In this document: piece after piece, positions 51,096-62,728 of the stretch
Numbering within the stretch: the first letter of the stretch is position 1
Layout of the letters: every line of letters begins with the position of its first letter
NCBI RefSeq assembly: GCF_900218015.1
Contig: NZ_UFQQ01000016.1
Location: 1-64,000, forward strand
Reading direction: 5' to 3'
Origin: Rhodopseudomonas pentothenatexigens
GTDB taxonomy: Bacteria > Pseudomonadota > Alphaproteobacteria > Rhizobiales > Xanthobacteraceae
Length of the DNA stretch: 64,000 nt
Program-made: the position numbers and the translations under genes
Notes under the pieces: generated by a model
Told to the model about the DNA's origin: nothing
Database searches by the model: none
The model's input: the letters and a program-made list of their open reading frames with translations, nothing else

Positions 51096-52909
51096 CTCTG
51101 TTTCGACCGCTGCATCGCCGGTTTCTCGGTCGACGCCTTGGCGGCGGTGAGATTGTTGGCGGTGTTGATCAGCGCGATGTGGGTCAGCGCCTGCGGGAAA
51201 TTGCCGGTCTGGCGTCGTTTGCTCGGGTCGTATTCCTCGGCGAGCAGGCCGACGTCATTAGCGATGCCGACGACACGGTCGAACAGTTCCTTGGCGCGAA
51301 CGATGTCGCCGACCAGCACATAGGCGTCGGCGAGCCACAGGCTGCAGGCCAGGAACGCGCCCTCGGCTGGGCCGGTCTGATCCTTGTTTTCCCGCGGATC
51401 ATGGCGCAGCACGAAGCCGTCGACCAGCAACCGCCGCTCGATCGCTTCCAGCGTCCCCTTGATGCGCGGATCGTGAGGCGCCAGAAAGCCGACCGCCGGA
51501 AGCAGCAGCACGCTGGCGTCGAGCACATCGGCGCCGTAGTGCTCGACGAAGGCGTTCTGCACCGGGTCGAAACCCTTTTCGCAGACCTCGCGGTGAATCC
51601 GGTCGCGCAGGCTGCGCCACTCCTCGAGCGGCGCCTTCAATCCGAAGGTCTCGGCGCTCTTGATGCCGCGATCGAACGCCACCCAGGTCATCACCTTGGA
51701 GAACACGTAGTGCTTGCGCGGGCCGCGGCGTTCCCAGATGCCACTGTCGGGCTGGTCCCAGACCTTCGACAAGTGCTGCAGCACCGCGCATTCGATCGCC
51801 CAAGAGTCGCCGTCGAGGCGCAGCCCGGCGTGGCGCCATTGATGAAAAGCGTCGATCAGTTCGCCGTAGACGTCGAGCTGCACCTGCGCATGCGCGGCAT
51901 TGCCGATCCGCACCGGCTGCGCGCCCTGATAGCCGGCGAGCCAGTCGGCCTGCCACTCCAAAAGCCGGCGTTCGCCGTAGATGCCGTACATGATCTGCAT
52001 GTTGGCCGGATTGCCCGCGACGGCACGCAGCAGCCAATCGTGCCAGGCAGCGGCTTCCTCGGTGTAGCCGTTGTTCATCAGCGCGAACAACGTGAAGGTG
52101 GCGTCGCGCAGCCAGCAGAACCGATAATCCCAGTTGCGGGAGCCGCCGAGCTTTTCCGGCAGCGAGGTGGTCGGCGCCGCCACGATGCCGCCCGACGGTG
52201 CGAAGGTCTGCGCCTTCAGTGTGATCAGCGAACGCATCACCAAGTCGCGATATTCGCCCCGATAGGTGCAGCGTCCGGCCCATTCGGCCCAGAATTCCTC
52301 GGTGTCCTTCAGCGCCTGGTGGGGGTCGATCTCGGTCGGCACCGGCAGATGCGACGCGCCGTAGGTCAGCACCAGCGGCACGACCTCCCCTTCGGCGACC
52401 TCGAACTCGGCAACGGTGGTCATATCCTTGCCACAGGTGGCGACCGGAGTGTGCAGCACGACCATATCCGGGCCGCAGATCGCCAGCAGCGCGTCGTCCG
52501 CGCCGCGCTTGACCCAGGGAATGCTCGCGCCGTAGCCGAACCGGATCACCAGCTGCATCGCGACCTTGATCCGGCCGCGGTCGCCGCGCACCAGGCGGAC
52601 GACGTCGGAGGCCGATCCGCGCGGCGGCATGAAATCGATCAGCGTGATGCTGCCGTCTGCCGTCTCGAACGTCGTCTCCAGGATCAGGCTGTCGCCGCGG
52701 TAACGCCGGCTGCAGCGAACGATTTCGTCGACCGGCGCGACCTTCCAGCGACCGTTCTCCTCGCTGCCGAGCAGCGCCGCGAAACAGGCCTCGGAATCGA
52801 ATGACGGCCAGCACAGCCAGTCGATCGAACCGTCTCGGCCGACCAGCGCCGCGGTCTCGCAGTCGCCGATCATGGCGTAGTCTTCGATGTTCCCGGGCAA
52901 AGCGTTCAC
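51092..52909 (-). CDS. glycoside hydrolase family 15 protein (glucoamylase/trehalase type)
   Basis: 605 residues from a GTG at 52909 that overlaps the malQ stop (GTGA); an ATG at 52873 would give 593 residues. N-terminal domain: ALVGRDGSIDWLCWPSFDSEA. Catalytic (alpha/alpha)6 domain with GSRNWDYRFCWLRDATFTLFAL and TEEAAAWHDWLLRA; general base/acid Glu residues are in CSLWLADAYV-type and YGERRLLEW regions. Members hydrolyse alpha-glucosidic bonds from the non-reducing end, including trehalose in some. The context (malQ, glgE, treS) fits a role in alpha-glucan or trehalose turnover. Confidence 0.92.
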   Translation of the reverse strand: MNALPGNIEDYAMIGDCETAALVGRDGSIDWLCWPSFDSEACFAALLGSEENGRWKVAPVDEIVRCSRRYRGDSLILETTFETADGSITLIDFMPPRGSASDVVRLVRGDRGRIKVAMQLVIRFGYGASIPWVKRGADDALLAICGPDMVVLHTPVATCGKDMTTVAEFEVAEGEVVPLVLTYGASHLPVPTEIDPHQALKDTEEFWAEWAGRCTYRGEYRDLVMRSLITLKAQTFAPSGGIVAAPTTSLPEKLGGSRNWDYRFCWLRDATFTLFALMNNGYTEEAAAWHDWLLRAVAGNPANMQIMYGIYGERRLLEWQADWLAGYQGAQPVRIGNAAHAQVQLDVYGELIDAFHQWRHAGLRLDGDSWAIECAVLQHLSKVWDQPDSGIWERRGPRKHYVFSKVMTWVAFDRGIKSAETFGLKAPLEEWRSLRDRIHREVCEKGFDPVQNAFVEHYGADVLDASVLLLPAVGFLAPHDPRIKGTLEAIERRLLVDGFVLRHDPRENKDQTGPAEGAFLACSLWLADAYVLVGDIVRAKELFDRVVGIANDVGLLAEEYDPSKRRQTGNFPQALTHIALINTANNLTAAKASTEKPAMQRSKQS

Positions 52910-54864
52910 CCTGCGCTGCGGCGATCGGCGGTCGCGGTGAGCAGAGCTTGGCGGTTGATCGCGGCGGCAATGTCCTCGATCGCCTTCGGCAGCCGCCGCC
53001 GCCAGTTCGGATGCTCGGATACCGTGCCCGGGACGTTCGGCTGATCGAGCACGCCGAGCAAATCCTCCAGCGCGATCGCCAACAGCCGCGACGGCGTCCG
53101 CGCCAGGAAGGTCAGCACCGCGTAGATATCGTCTTGCTCGATGCCCTGATGCCGCAGCGCGTCCCCGAGCATCGCCAGCGCATGCCGGCGGCTGTCGTCG
53201 CTTTCGCCGGGATCGACTCCGATCGAGCGCTTCAGATGCAGATCGGTCGAGGCACGCCAGCCCGAATAGGTGGCGAGGTCGTGGGTGTTGAACGTGACCA
53301 GCGCGTTCGGCAGATAATGATCGAGCCCGAAGAACCAGCCCTGGTGGAAGTCGCGCTCGAACATCATCACCCGGTACGACCAGATCCCCCAGGCCGCGAG
53401 GCGGTCGCGGAAGCCGTCGGGCACGGTGCCGAGATCCTCGCCGATCACCACGCAGCGATGCGCGACACTCTCCTGCGCGGTGACCGCGAGCAGCGCCTCG
53501 AACGGCATCTGGACATAGACGCCCTGATGCGCCGCGAAGCCGTGCGGCACCAGATACAGCCGGTTCAGCCCGAGCACGTGATCGAGCCGGATCGCGCCGG
53601 CATAACGCATCGAGGCGCGCAGCATCTCGCGGAACGGTGCAAACCCGGTCAGCTCCAGTCCCGGCGCGTTGAAGCCCGCCAGGCCCCAGTTCTGGCCGGC
53701 CGTGTTGAGCGAGTCCGGCGGCGCGCCGACCGCCAGCAGCCGCGAGATCGCGGTCTGTTCGTTCCAGGCGTCGAAGCCGTCGCTCTGCACCCCGACCGCC
53801 ACGTCGAGATACAGCCCGACGTTCATGCCGCGCGCCGCGGCGAGATCGCGGCAGCCGCGCAACTGATCGTCGGCGCACCATTGGGCAAATTCGACGAACT
53901 CCACATCCCTGCCGTCGGGGCCAGCGCGCAGTTCGGCGCAGCGCGCGTCGTCGGGACGGCGCCATTCCTCCGGCCAGTCCCACCACGGGTGCCCGAATTT
54001 GTGCCGCAGCACCTCGAAGCAGGCGAACCGCGTCAGCAGCGGCGCGCGCTCGCGGCGAAACGCCTCGAACGCTGCGCGGCGGGCGGTCGACGCCGACGCG
54101 CAGAACGTCTCGAACGCCGCGCGCAGCCCGCGCCATTTGACCGCCGCCACGGCCGCATAGTCGATCAGCTCACCGTCGCGCAGCGCCGCCATGGTCTGGG
54201 CATCGACCGGCCGGTCGGTGGCGGAAAACTCCGGCAGCCGCTCAACGTCGACGTACAACGGATTGAGGAACAGCCGGCTGTTCGGCGAATACGGACTGCA
54301 GTCACCGGGACGGTCGTCGAACAGCGCATGCAGCGGATTGAGCCCGATGCCGCCTGCCCCCAGCGCCGCCGCGAGCTCGATCAGATTTGCCAGATCGGTG
54401 AAATCGCCGATACCCCAGTTGCGGCCCGAGCGCAGGCTGTAGAGCTGCACCGCGACCAGCCAGGATCGGTCGAACGCGCCGCCGTACGCCTGCGGCGGTG
54501 CGACCAGCAGCGGCTGCTCCTCGGTGTGGCCCGATGCGTCGCTGAGCCGCAGGCGGTAGCTGCCGGGCGGCAGGTCCTGCGGCCACGTCAGCGATCGCTC
54601 GTCGGCGACGCCGTCAGCCAGCGTCGCCGCCTCGCCGATGATGCGCCACCGTACCGGCAGCGCCGCCTGGACGCCGAGTTCGGAGCGACAGGTCTCGCCG
54701 CGCCGGATCACCACGATCCGATCCAGCAACCTTCGCTCAGCCGGTTGCGGCATCGCCTCGGTGATCAGCGCCAATGCCTCTGGCGGAGTGATGTGGCGGT
54801 GCCCCTGACCGTCGTAGAATTCGGTCTGGATGCCCAGCTCGGCAGCTCTGGTGAATAAATCCAT
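52906..54864 (-). CDS. malQ: 4-alpha-glucanotransferase
   Basis: 652 residues from the ATG at 54864 (MDLFTRAAELGIQTEF). This start is preferred to the ATG at 54957 because a sigma-EcfG-like promoter lies between (54931-54955). GH77 features: AVQLYSLRSGRNWGIGDF, NPLHALF, VGLYLDVAVGVQSDGFDAW, IRLDHVLGLNRLYL (nucleophile), VIGEDLGTVPD (acid/base) and FNTHDLATYSGW. It transfers maltodextrin segments between glucans, in the cytoplasm. The gene leads the GH15 gene and is divergent from glgE. Confidence 0.94.
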   Translation of the reverse strand: MDLFTRAAELGIQTEFYDGQGHRHITPPEALALITEAMPQPAERRLLDRIVVIRRGETCRSELGVQAALPVRWRIIGEAATLADGVADERSLTWPQDLPPGSYRLRLSDASGHTEEQPLLVAPPQAYGGAFDRSWLVAVQLYSLRSGRNWGIGDFTDLANLIELAAALGAGGIGLNPLHALFDDRPGDCSPYSPNSRLFLNPLYVDVERLPEFSATDRPVDAQTMAALRDGELIDYAAVAAVKWRGLRAAFETFCASASTARRAAFEAFRRERAPLLTRFACFEVLRHKFGHPWWDWPEEWRRPDDARCAELRAGPDGRDVEFVEFAQWCADDQLRGCRDLAAARGMNVGLYLDVAVGVQSDGFDAWNEQTAISRLLAVGAPPDSLNTAGQNWGLAGFNAPGLELTGFAPFREMLRASMRYAGAIRLDHVLGLNRLYLVPHGFAAHQGVYVQMPFEALLAVTAQESVAHRCVVIGEDLGTVPDGFRDRLAAWGIWSYRVMMFERDFHQGWFFGLDHYLPNALVTFNTHDLATYSGWRASTDLHLKRSIGVDPGESDDSRRHALAMLGDALRHQGIEQDDIYAVLTFLARTPSRLLAIALEDLLGVLDQPNVPGTVSEHPNWRRRLPKAIEDIAAAINRQALLTATADRRSAG

Positions 54865-54930
54865 TAAGCACGCTGTCTCACGCCGCGCGGGGTGCGCCGC
54901 GAATCCACCTGTCCCAGGATAGTCATATCG

Positions 54931-54955
54931 AACGCAATTGCGTAGGGTGAGTTCC
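54931..54955 (-). promoter_or_regulatory. sigma-EcfG-type promoter of malQ
   Basis: On the minus strand GGAAC (54951-54955), 16 bases, CGTT (54931-54934), an exact match to the general-stress consensus GGAAC-N16-18-CGTT. Predicted start near 54923 gives a leader of about 60 bases to the ATG at 54864. The -35 sits in a palindrome GTTCCATTGGAAC (54951-54963), which also gives a GGAAC facing glgE, but no matching -10 there. Confidence 0.65.
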
Positions 54956-55065
54956 ATTGGAACCAGCTCGGTCGAGAAGCTTTGTAGACTGGGACCCGCT
55001 GGTTCGCCATGGGACGAGCGTCCTAGATCGCGGGCATCACCTCACTCAATCGATCGTGGGCAATT

Positions 55066-57021
55066 GTGAACAAGTCGACGCAAGCGATTCAAGCCGCCGC
55101 TCAGGGCGGCGCTTTTCACATCGAAGACATCTATCCGCTGATCGACGGCGGAAGATTTGCGGTGAAACGAATTGTCGGCGAGCCGATCGAGGTATGGGCC
55201 GACATCTACCGGGACGGCCATGAAGTCATCGCGGCCGCCTTGATCTGGCGCCGCGAGCAGGACAGCACCTGGCAACGTGTGCCGATGGGGCTCGACGTCA
55301 ACGATCGCTGGTCGGCGACGTTCACACCGCAGCAACTCGGCCGTCACGTCTATGCCATCGAAGCCTGGACCGACGAATTCGCCACCTGGCGGCACGGTGC
55401 CGAGCTGAAGCTGAAGGCCGGCCAGGATCTGTCGCTGGATGCGCTGGAAGGCGCCGGACTGCTGACCAAGGCGCAGACCGACGATCCGGAGGTGTTGCGG
55501 ATGATTCAGCAACGCTGCGAGGAATATCTGCGGTCCGGCGACATCGCGCCGCTGCTGGTGCCGGAATTGCTGGACGCAATGGCGAACAGTCAGGCACGGC
55601 CGGACCTCACCCGCACCGCTCCGCTGCCGCTGATGATCGACCGGCCGCGGGCGCGCTTCAGCGCGTGGTACGAGATGGTGCCGCGCAGCCAGGGACGCGA
55701 TCCCGGGCGCCACGGCACCTTCGGTGACTGCATCGCCCGACTGCCGGACGTCGCCGCGATGGGCTTCGACGTGGTGTATTTCACCCCGATCCATCCGATC
55801 GGCCACACCAACCGCAAGGGCCGCAACAACTCGCTCAAGGCCGAGCCCGGCGATCCCGGCAGTCCCTACGCGATCGGCGCGGAACAAGGCGGCCACGACG
55901 CGGTGCATCCGGAGCTCGGCACGATCGAGGACTTCCGCGCCTTCGTCGCCGCCTGCGAAGTGGTCGGCATCGAGGTTGCGCTCGACATCGCCGTGCAGTG
56001 TTCGCCGGACCATCCATGGCTCAAGCAGCATCCGGACTGGTTCAAGCGTCGCCCCGACGGCTCGATGAAATACGCCGAAAATCCGCCGAAGAAATACGAG
56101 GACATCGTCAACCCGGATTTCTCCTGCGAAGACGCCGGCTCGCTGTGGAACGCGCTGCGCGACGTCATCCTGTTCTGGGTCGATCAGGGCGTGAAAATCT
56201 TCCGGGTCGACAATCCGCACACCAAGCCGCTGCGGTTCTGGGAATGGCTGATCCGCGAAGTGCAGCTTCGCCATCCCGACGTCATCTTCCTCGCCGAAGC
56301 CTTTACCCGGCCGAAGCTGATGAAGGGGCTGGCCAAGCTCGGCTTCACCCAGTCCTACACCTACTTCACCTGGCGCACTCAGAAGTGGGAGATCGAGGAA
56401 TACTTGCGCGAGCTCGCCCGCTATCCGGAGCGCGACTATTACCGGCCGAACTTCTTCACCAATACGCCGGACATCCTGCCCTATCATCTTCAGGGCGGAG
56501 AGCCGTGGATGTTCAAGTCCCGCCTCGTTCTCGCCGCAACGCTGTCATCGACCTATGGCATCTACAACGGCTTCGAGCTGCTCGAGCACGAACCGATCCC
56601 CGGCAAAGAGGAATATCTCGATTCCGAGAAATACGAGATCAAGATCCGCGACTGGGACAAGCCCGGCAACATCAAGCCGTTTATTCGGGACATCAACCGC
56701 ATTCGCAGCGCCAACACGGCGCTGCACCAGACCAGCAATCTTCGCTTCCTCGACGTGCAGGACCCGAATGTGACCGGCTTCGTCAAGACCTCCGTCGACG
56801 GCACCAACGCGGTGGCGGTGGCGATCGCGCTCAGCGCCGACTACCATGAATTCTGGCTGCCGCTTGGCGACGTCCAGATCGAAGTCGCCGGCGAGCGCCG
56901 TCCGGTGGTGGCGGTGGAGAACCTGCTGACCGGAGAACGCCACGCGCTCGACTGGGGTGGGATCAACCTGCGGATCGATCCGCATCGGGATCCGGCGCTG
57001 CTGTTCCGTTGTCTGGCGTGA
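55066..57021 (+). CDS. glgE: alpha-1,4-glucan:maltose-1-phosphate maltosyltransferase
   Basis: 651 residues, GTG start at 55066. N-terminal beta domain (VKRIVGEPIEVWADIYRDGHE), inserted helical domain, then the GH13_3 barrel: SAWYEMVPRSQGRDPGRHGTF, FDVVYFTPIHPIGHTNRKGRNN, nucleophile in IFRVDNPHTKPLRFWEW, acid/base in FLAEAFTRP. It transfers maltose from maltose 1-phosphate to the non-reducing end of glucans. It is the first gene of glgE-treS/mak-glgB, so substrate supply and branching are encoded downstream. Confidence 0.95.
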   Translation: MNKSTQAIQAAAQGGAFHIEDIYPLIDGGRFAVKRIVGEPIEVWADIYRDGHEVIAAALIWRREQDSTWQRVPMGLDVNDRWSATFTPQQLGRHVYAIEAWTDEFATWRHGAELKLKAGQDLSLDALEGAGLLTKAQTDDPEVLRMIQQRCEEYLRSGDIAPLLVPELLDAMANSQARPDLTRTAPLPLMIDRPRARFSAWYEMVPRSQGRDPGRHGTFGDCIARLPDVAAMGFDVVYFTPIHPIGHTNRKGRNNSLKAEPGDPGSPYAIGAEQGGHDAVHPELGTIEDFRAFVAACEVVGIEVALDIAVQCSPDHPWLKQHPDWFKRRPDGSMKYAENPPKKYEDIVNPDFSCEDAGSLWNALRDVILFWVDQGVKIFRVDNPHTKPLRFWEWLIREVQLRHPDVIFLAEAFTRPKLMKGLAKLGFTQSYTYFTWRTQKWEIEEYLRELARYPERDYYRPNFFTNTPDILPYHLQGGEPWMFKSRLVLAATLSSTYGIYNGFELLEHEPIPGKEEYLDSEKYEIKIRDWDKPGNIKPFIRDINRIRSANTALHQTSNLRFLDVQDPNVTGFVKTSVDGTNAVAVAIALSADYHEFWLPLGDVQIEVAGERRPVVAVENLLTGERHALDWGGINLRIDPHRDPALLFRCLA

Positions 57022-57032
57022 GTGCGTAAGCC

Positions 57033-60000
57033 ATGAACGAGATGTCATCGATCACCCCGATCGACAAGCCGGGCGTGGAGGGCAGTGACGAGCTCTGGTA
57101 CAAGGACGCCATCATCTACCAGTTGCACGTCAAGGCGTTCGCCGACAGCAACAACGACGGCATCGGCGACTTCGCCGGCCTCACCGAGAAGCTCGATTAT
57201 CTGCAGGATCTCGGCGTCAACACGCTGTGGCTGCTGCCGTTCTACCCGTCACCGCAGCGCGACGACGGTTACGACATCGCCGACTACGGCGCGATCAATC
57301 CCGATTTCGGCACGATGAAGGATTTCCGCCGCTTCATCGTCGAGGCCAAGAAGCGCAATCTGCGCGTGATCACCGAGCTGGTGATCAACCACACCTCCGA
57401 CGAGCACAGATGGTTCAAACGGGCGCGGCGCAGCCCGAAGAACTCCAGCGCGCGGAACTGGTACGTCTGGAGCGACACCGACCAGAAGTACCAAGGTACG
57501 CGCATCATCTTCACCGACACCGAGAAGTCGAACTGGACCTGGGATCCGGAAGCCGGCCAGTATTACTGGCACCGGTTCTTCTCGCACCAGCCCGATCTGA
57601 ACTTCGACAATCCGCGCGTCGTCAGCGCCGTCGTCAAGGTGATGAAGCGCTGGCTCGACACCGGCGTCGACGGTTTCCGGCTCGACGCAATTCCCTATCT
57701 GTGCGAGCGCGACGGCACCAACAACGAGAACCTTCCCGAGACGCACGCGGTGATCAAGCGGCTGCGCGCCGAGCTCGACACCTACGCCAAGGGCAAGCTG
57801 CTGCTCGCCGAGGCCAATCAGTGGCCCGAGGACGTCCAGCAGTATTTCGGCGACAGCGACGAATGTCATATGGCGTATCACTTCCCGCTGATGCCGCGGA
57901 TCTACATGGCGATCGCGCAGGAGGACCGCTTCCCGATTACCGACATCATGCGGCAGACGCCCGAGATTCCGGCCAACTGTCAGTGGGCGATGTTCCTGCG
58001 CAACCACGACGAGCTGACGCTCGAAATGGTCACCGATGTGGAGCGCGACTACCTCTGGAAGACCTATGCGGCCGACCCGCGGGCGCGGATCAATGTCGGC
58101 ATCCGCCGCCGCCTGGCGCCGCTGATGGACAATGACCGCCGCAAGATCGAGTTGATGAACTCGCTGCTGCTGTCGTTTCCCGGCACCCCGATCATCTACT
58201 ACGGTGACGAGATCGGGATGGGTGACAACATCTATCTCGGCGACCGCAACGGCGTGCGCACGCCGATGCAGTGGTCGCCCGATCGCAATGGCGGGTTCTC
58301 GCGCGCCGACCCGGCGCGGCTGTACGCGCCGCCGATCATGGACCCGGTATACGGCTACGCTTCGGTCAACGTCGAGGCGCAGCAGCGCAGCCTGTCGTCG
58401 CTGCTCAGCGCGATGAAGCGGCTGATCGCGGTGCGAAAATCAACGTCGGCGTTCGGCCGCGGCAGCATGACCTTCATCCGCCCGAGCAACCGCGCGGTGC
58501 TCGCTTATGTCCGGCAGCATCAGGACGAAGTCATTCTGTGTGTCGCGAACTTGTCGCGTGCCGCGCAGGCGACCGAGCTCGATCTGTCGCCGTGGAAGGA
58601 CCGGGTGCCACAGGAAATGCTCGGCCGCACCAAATTCCCGGCGATCGGCGAGCTGCCCTACATGATTACGCTGGCGCCGTTCGGTTTCTACTGGTTCAGA
58701 CTGGAAGAGCCCGGCACCGCAGCCCACGTCGCGCCCGCCTCGACGGTGCCGGAATTCATCACCCTGGTGGTGCCGCTCGGCTCGACCTGGATGACGCTCG
58801 GCCGCACCCGCTCGATGTTCGAGCACGAAGTGCTGCCGACGTTCCTGTCCCGCACCCGCTGGTTCCCGGAGCGCAATCCGCGCGCGATCCATCCGCGGCT
58901 CACCTCGGCAATCCCGTTCGCCAACGAGGGCGACAACCGTCCGTGGCTGGCGTTCTTCGAGGCGACGCTGCGCGGTGCGACGTCGCGCTATCTGCTGCCG
59001 ATGCAAATCGACTGGGTGCGGTTCGATCGCGAACGCTATAATCCCCGCGCATTTGCAGCGGTCCGCCAGGGCGCCCGGGAAGGCACCCTGCTCGACGTCG
59101 CCGCCGACCCGTCGTTCGTCGATCTGTTGCTGGAGAACGTTCGCAGCGCCCTCACCGTGGTCGGCGACAATGGCGACCGTCTGGAATTCCGCCCCGGCTC
59201 CCGGCTCGCGGATCGGCCGGCCGGGCCGTTCCAGAACATCCGGGCCGTCGAGACCGAGCAGTCGAATTCGACCGCCCTGGTCGACGAAGACTATGTCGTC
59301 AAGCTGTATCGGCGTCTGCAGGTCGGCATCAATCCCGAACTGGAGATGGGGCGCTTCCTGACCGAGGTAGCCGGCTACTCCAATACCCCGGCGTTGCTCG
59401 GGAGCGTCGAACTGGTCGAGGGCGACACCACCAGTGCGATCGCCGTGGTGCACGAATTCGTCGGCAACCAGGGTGACGGCTGGACTGTCACCTCCGGCTA
59501 CCTCGATCGCTATATCGACGAACAGCGTGTACTGATCCGCGCCGAAGAGAATACCGAGAGCGACCAACTCGCGCCCTATCTGCATTTCATGCAGCAGACC
59601 GGCAGGCGCGTGGCTGAGATGCATATCGCGCTCGCCGGTCATCCCGATGTGCCCGACTTCGCGCCGGAGCCGATCGCCCCCGACAACTCGCGACACTGGA
59701 CGGAGACCGTCTCGGCCGCGGCGGAGCGGGTGCTGGACGAGTTGCGGCGTCGGCGCGATATGTTGAAGGATGCGGACAGGGCGCTGGTCGACGAACTGGT
59801 GGCGGCACGCGATGTGCTGATGAACCGCATCCACGACCTGCCCGGCGGCGATGGCGGCTTGAACATCCGCCACCATGGCGATTTCCACCTCGGGCAAATG
59901 CTGATCGTCAAGGACGATGTCTACATCATCGACTTCGAAGGCGAACCGCGCCGAACCCTCGAGGAGCGGCGCGCCAAGGCTCCGGCGGCGCGCGACGTCG

Positions 60001-60335
60001 CCGGCCTGGTTCGCTCGATCGACTACTCGACGACCGCGGCGCTCGACCGTGCGTTGAAGGCTGTCTCCGACGAGCCGGGCCGGCTGACCGAAGCGCTGGA
60101 CCTGTGGCGGATCCGTGCTACCGCGGCCTTCCTCGAGGGCTACCGCCAGACCATGGGCGACAGCCCGGTCTGGCCGGCCGACGCTGCGGCCGCCAACCGC
60201 CTGCTCGACTTCTTCCTGATTGAAAAGGCGTTGTACGAGATCGACTACGAGATCGCGCATCGTCCCGACTGGGTGCGGGTGCCGCTGGCCGGCATTCTGC
60301 GCATCCTGTCGCCGCCTCCCGAGGAGCTTTCATGA
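57033..60335 (+). CDS. treS-mak: trehalose synthase fused to maltokinase
   Basis: 1100 residues. Residues 1-550 are a GH13 trehalose synthase: [48 protein letters not shown] (nucleophile), [12 protein letters not shown] (acid/base) and [12 protein letters not shown]. From about 590 to the end is a maltokinase (Pep2-like) with HGDFHLGQ and DFEGEP. The first domain interconverts trehalose and maltose; the second phosphorylates maltose to maltose 1-phosphate for GlgE. The ATG is 11 bases after the glgE stop; its stop overlaps the glgB ATG. Confidence 0.96.
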   Translation: MNEMSSITPIDKPGVEGSDELWYKDAIIYQLHVKAFADSNNDGIGDFAGLTEKLDYLQDLGVNTLWLLPFYPSPQRDDGYDIADYGAINPDFGTMKDFRRFIVEAKKRNLRVITELVINHTSDEHRWFKRARRSPKNSSARNWYVWSDTDQKYQGTRIIFTDTEKSNWTWDPEAGQYYWHRFFSHQPDLNFDNPRVVSAVVKVMKRWLDTGVDGFRLDAIPYLCERDGTNNENLPETHAVIKRLRAELDTYAKGKLLLAEANQWPEDVQQYFGDSDECHMAYHFPLMPRIYMAIAQEDRFPITDIMRQTPEIPANCQWAMFLRNHDELTLEMVTDVERDYLWKTYAADPRARINVGIRRRLAPLMDNDRRKIELMNSLLLSFPGTPIIYYGDEIGMGDNIYLGDRNGVRTPMQWSPDRNGGFSRADPARLYAPPIMDPVYGYASVNVEAQQRSLSSLLSAMKRLIAVRKSTSAFGRGSMTFIRPSNRAVLAYVRQHQDEVILCVANLSRAAQATELDLSPWKDRVPQEMLGRTKFPAIGELPYMITLAPFGFYWFRLEEPGTAAHVAPASTVPEFITLVVPLGSTWMTLGRTRSMFEHEVLPTFLSRTRWFPERNPRAIHPRLTSAIPFANEGDNRPWLAFFEATLRGATSRYLLPMQIDWVRFDRERYNPRAFAAVRQGAREGTLLDVAADPSFVDLLLENVRSALTVVGDNGDRLEFRPGSRLADRPAGPFQNIRAVETEQSNSTALVDEDYVVKLYRRLQVGINPELEMGRFLTEVAGYSNTPALLGSVELVEGDTTSAIAVVHEFVGNQGDGWTVTSGYLDRYIDEQRVLIRAEENTESDQLAPYLHFMQQTGRRVAEMHIALAGHPDVPDFAPEPIAPDNSRHWTETVSAAAERVLDELRRRRDMLKDADRALVDELVAARDVLMNRIHDLPGGDGGLNIRHHGDFHLGQMLIVKDDVYIIDFEGEPRRTLEERRAKAPAARDVAGLVRSIDYSTTAALDRALKAVSDEPGRLTEALDLWRIRATAAFLEGYRQTMGDSPVWPADAAAANRLLDFFLIEKALYEIDYEIAHRPDWVRVPLAGILRILSPPPEELS

Positions 60336-62482
60336 CCGTGCAATTGAGCGACGAAGCCTACGCAGTTCTCGAAGCCCGTCATGCCGATCCGTTCCGCTAT
60401 CTCGGCCCCCATCCCGAGGACAACGGTACCGTTGTCCGGGTGCTGCTCCCCGATGCGACCGCCGTCGAGGTGGTCGGCGACAACGGCGACTCGGCGTCGC
60501 TCGAACAGATCCATCCGTCCGGCTTGTTTGCCGGACCGCTGCCCGGCGCCGCGCCGCGCTACACGCTGCGCGCCCGGTTCGGAGAGGCGACGGTCGAGTT
60601 GCAGGATCCCTACCGCTTTCCGCCGATCCTGACCGACTTCGATCTGTATCTGCTCGGCGAAGGCACCGACCAGCGGCTCTACGACAAGCTGGGCGCCCAT
60701 CCGATGGAGCTCGAGGGTGTCGCCGGCGTCGCCTTCGTGGTTCTGGCGCCGAATGCGCGCCGCGTCAGCGTGGTCGGCGATTTCAACTACTGGAATCCGC
60801 TTCGCCATCAGATGCGGGTGCGCGGCAACGGCTATTGGGAGCTGTTCATCCCCGGCGCCTGCGCCGGCGATCACTACAAATTCGACCTCTCCGGCCCGCA
60901 TGGCGAGCAACTGCCGCAGAAGTCCGATCCCCTCGCCTTTGCCGCCGAGCTGCGGCCGAAGACCGCTTCGATCGTGGTCGATGCCACCACGCTGCCAAAG
61001 CCGCGGCCGGCCCCGGAGAACATCAACGCGCTGTCGGCGCCGATGTCGATCTACGAAGTGCATCTCGGCTCGTGGCGCCGCAAGGACGGCGACCAGTGGT
61101 TGACCTATCGCGAACTGGCCGAGCAGCTTCCGGCCTATGTGCGCGACATGGGCTTCACCCACGTTGAATTCCTGCCGGTCAGCGAGCATCCGTTCGACGG
61201 CTCGTGGGGCTATCAGCCGACCGGCCTGTACGCGCCGACCTCACGGTTCGGAACGCCGGAAGACTTCTGCGCGCTGGTCGACGCCTGCCACGCCGCGGGC
61301 ATCGGCGTGATCCTCGACTGGGTGCCGGGCCATTTCCCCGACGATCCGCACGGCCTCGGCAATTTCGACGGCACCGCTTTGTACGAGCACGCCAACCCGA
61401 TGCAGGGGCGGCATCTCGACTGGGGCACGTTGATCTACAATTACGGCCGCACCGAAGTGGTGAATTTCCTCACCGCCAACGCGCTGTTCTGGCTGGAGCG
61501 CTACGGCATCGACGGGCTGCGCGTCGATGCGGTGGCGTCGATGCTGTATCTCGACTACAGCCGCCCGGCCGGGGGCTGGATTCCCAACAAGTTCGGCGGC
61601 CGCGAGAACATCGAGGCGATCGATTTCCTGCGCCGCTTCAACGCCCAGGTTTACGCCAATTTCCCCAACGCCACCACCGCGGCGGAGGAATCCACCGCCT
61701 GGCCGCAAGTGTCGCGCCCGGTCGAGTTCGGCGGGCTCGGCTTCGGCTACAAGTGGAACATGGGGTGGATGCACGATACGCTGAACTACATCAGCAAGGA
61801 TCCGATCCACCGCAAATATCACCACGGCCAGATCCTGTTCGGGCTGCACTACGCGTTCTCGGAGAACTTCATCCTGCCGCTGTCGCACGACGAAGTGGTG
61901 CACGGCAAGCGCTCGATCCTGGGACGGATGCCGGGCGACGAGTGGCAGCGGTTCGCCAATTTGCGCGCCTACTACGCGTTCATGTTCGCTCATCCCGGCA
62001 AGAAGCTGCTGTTCATGGGCAGCGAGTTCGGCCAGGAGCGCGAATGGAACCACGACCGTTCGCTCGACTGGCACCTGCTCGAATACCCGAAATACGCCGG
62101 CGTGCAGGCGCTGATCCGCGATCTCAACAATCTGTACCGGTCGCTGCCGGCGCTGCATCAGCTCGACTGCGATCCGTTCGGCTTCGAATGGCTGATCACC
62201 GAGGATGCCAATCGCAACGTGTTCGCCTGGATGCGCAAGGGCAACGACACTCGCTCGCGCTGTCTGGTGATCGTCAACTTCTCGCCGAACGTGTATCAGG
62301 ATTATCGCGTCCGGGTGCCGTTCCCGGGCCGCTGGCGCGAAGTATTCAATTCGGATTCGGCGGTGTACGGCGGCAGCAATGTCGGTAACGGCGGCGAGGT
62401 CCGCCCTCGTGACGGCCTGGTGCCGGAACTCAGCCTGACGATTCCGCCGCTCGCGGCGATCTTCCTGACACCGGAGGATTGA
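60332..62482 (+). CDS. glgB: 1,4-alpha-glucan branching enzyme
   Basis: 716 residues, ATGA overlap with treS. N-terminal CBM48-type domains ([26 protein letters not shown]), then the GH13_9 barrel with [20 protein letters not shown] strand ([13 protein letters not shown]), nucleophile in [15 protein letters not shown] and acid/base in [11 protein letters not shown], then SHDEVVHGK. It makes alpha-1,6 branches. The overlap shows coupled expression with the supplier of GlgE. Confidence 0.96.
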   Translation: MTVQLSDEAYAVLEARHADPFRYLGPHPEDNGTVVRVLLPDATAVEVVGDNGDSASLEQIHPSGLFAGPLPGAAPRYTLRARFGEATVELQDPYRFPPILTDFDLYLLGEGTDQRLYDKLGAHPMELEGVAGVAFVVLAPNARRVSVVGDFNYWNPLRHQMRVRGNGYWELFIPGACAGDHYKFDLSGPHGEQLPQKSDPLAFAAELRPKTASIVVDATTLPKPRPAPENINALSAPMSIYEVHLGSWRRKDGDQWLTYRELAEQLPAYVRDMGFTHVEFLPVSEHPFDGSWGYQPTGLYAPTSRFGTPEDFCALVDACHAAGIGVILDWVPGHFPDDPHGLGNFDGTALYEHANPMQGRHLDWGTLIYNYGRTEVVNFLTANALFWLERYGIDGLRVDAVASMLYLDYSRPAGGWIPNKFGGRENIEAIDFLRRFNAQVYANFPNATTAAEESTAWPQVSRPVEFGGLGFGYKWNMGWMHDTLNYISKDPIHRKYHHGQILFGLHYAFSENFILPLSHDEVVHGKRSILGRMPGDEWQRFANLRAYYAFMFAHPGKKLLFMGSEFGQEREWNHDRSLDWHLLEYPKYAGVQALIRDLNNLYRSLPALHQLDCDPFGFEWLITEDANRNVFAWMRKGNDTRSRCLVIVNFSPNVYQDYRVRVPFPGRWREVFNSDSAVYGGSNVGNGGEVRPRDGLVPELSLTIPPLAAIFLTPED

Positions 62483-62728
62483 CGCGTCGCGATGCGGCTC
62501 ACTGCCGACCGGCTCGACCAGGGCCGTCGGCAGCAGCGGCTGCTGTGCTGATGTCGACGGAATTGCAGGACTGCAATGTGACAGTCGGATGGTGCCACCG
62601 CGTACGCGCGTGCCATCGTTGTGCACAAACCCGTTCCGAACAGCAGATTTACCAGTGTCCTTCGATTTCGAAGTTCGCTAACAAAGACAATCGCAGGCTA
62701 TGCGAACTTCGTGATCGGGACACTCGCT

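Noticed and set aside
54959..54984. Sigma-EcfG promoter for glgE on the plus strand
   Set aside because: GGAAC is present, but no CGTT-like -10 occurs 16-18 bases downstream.
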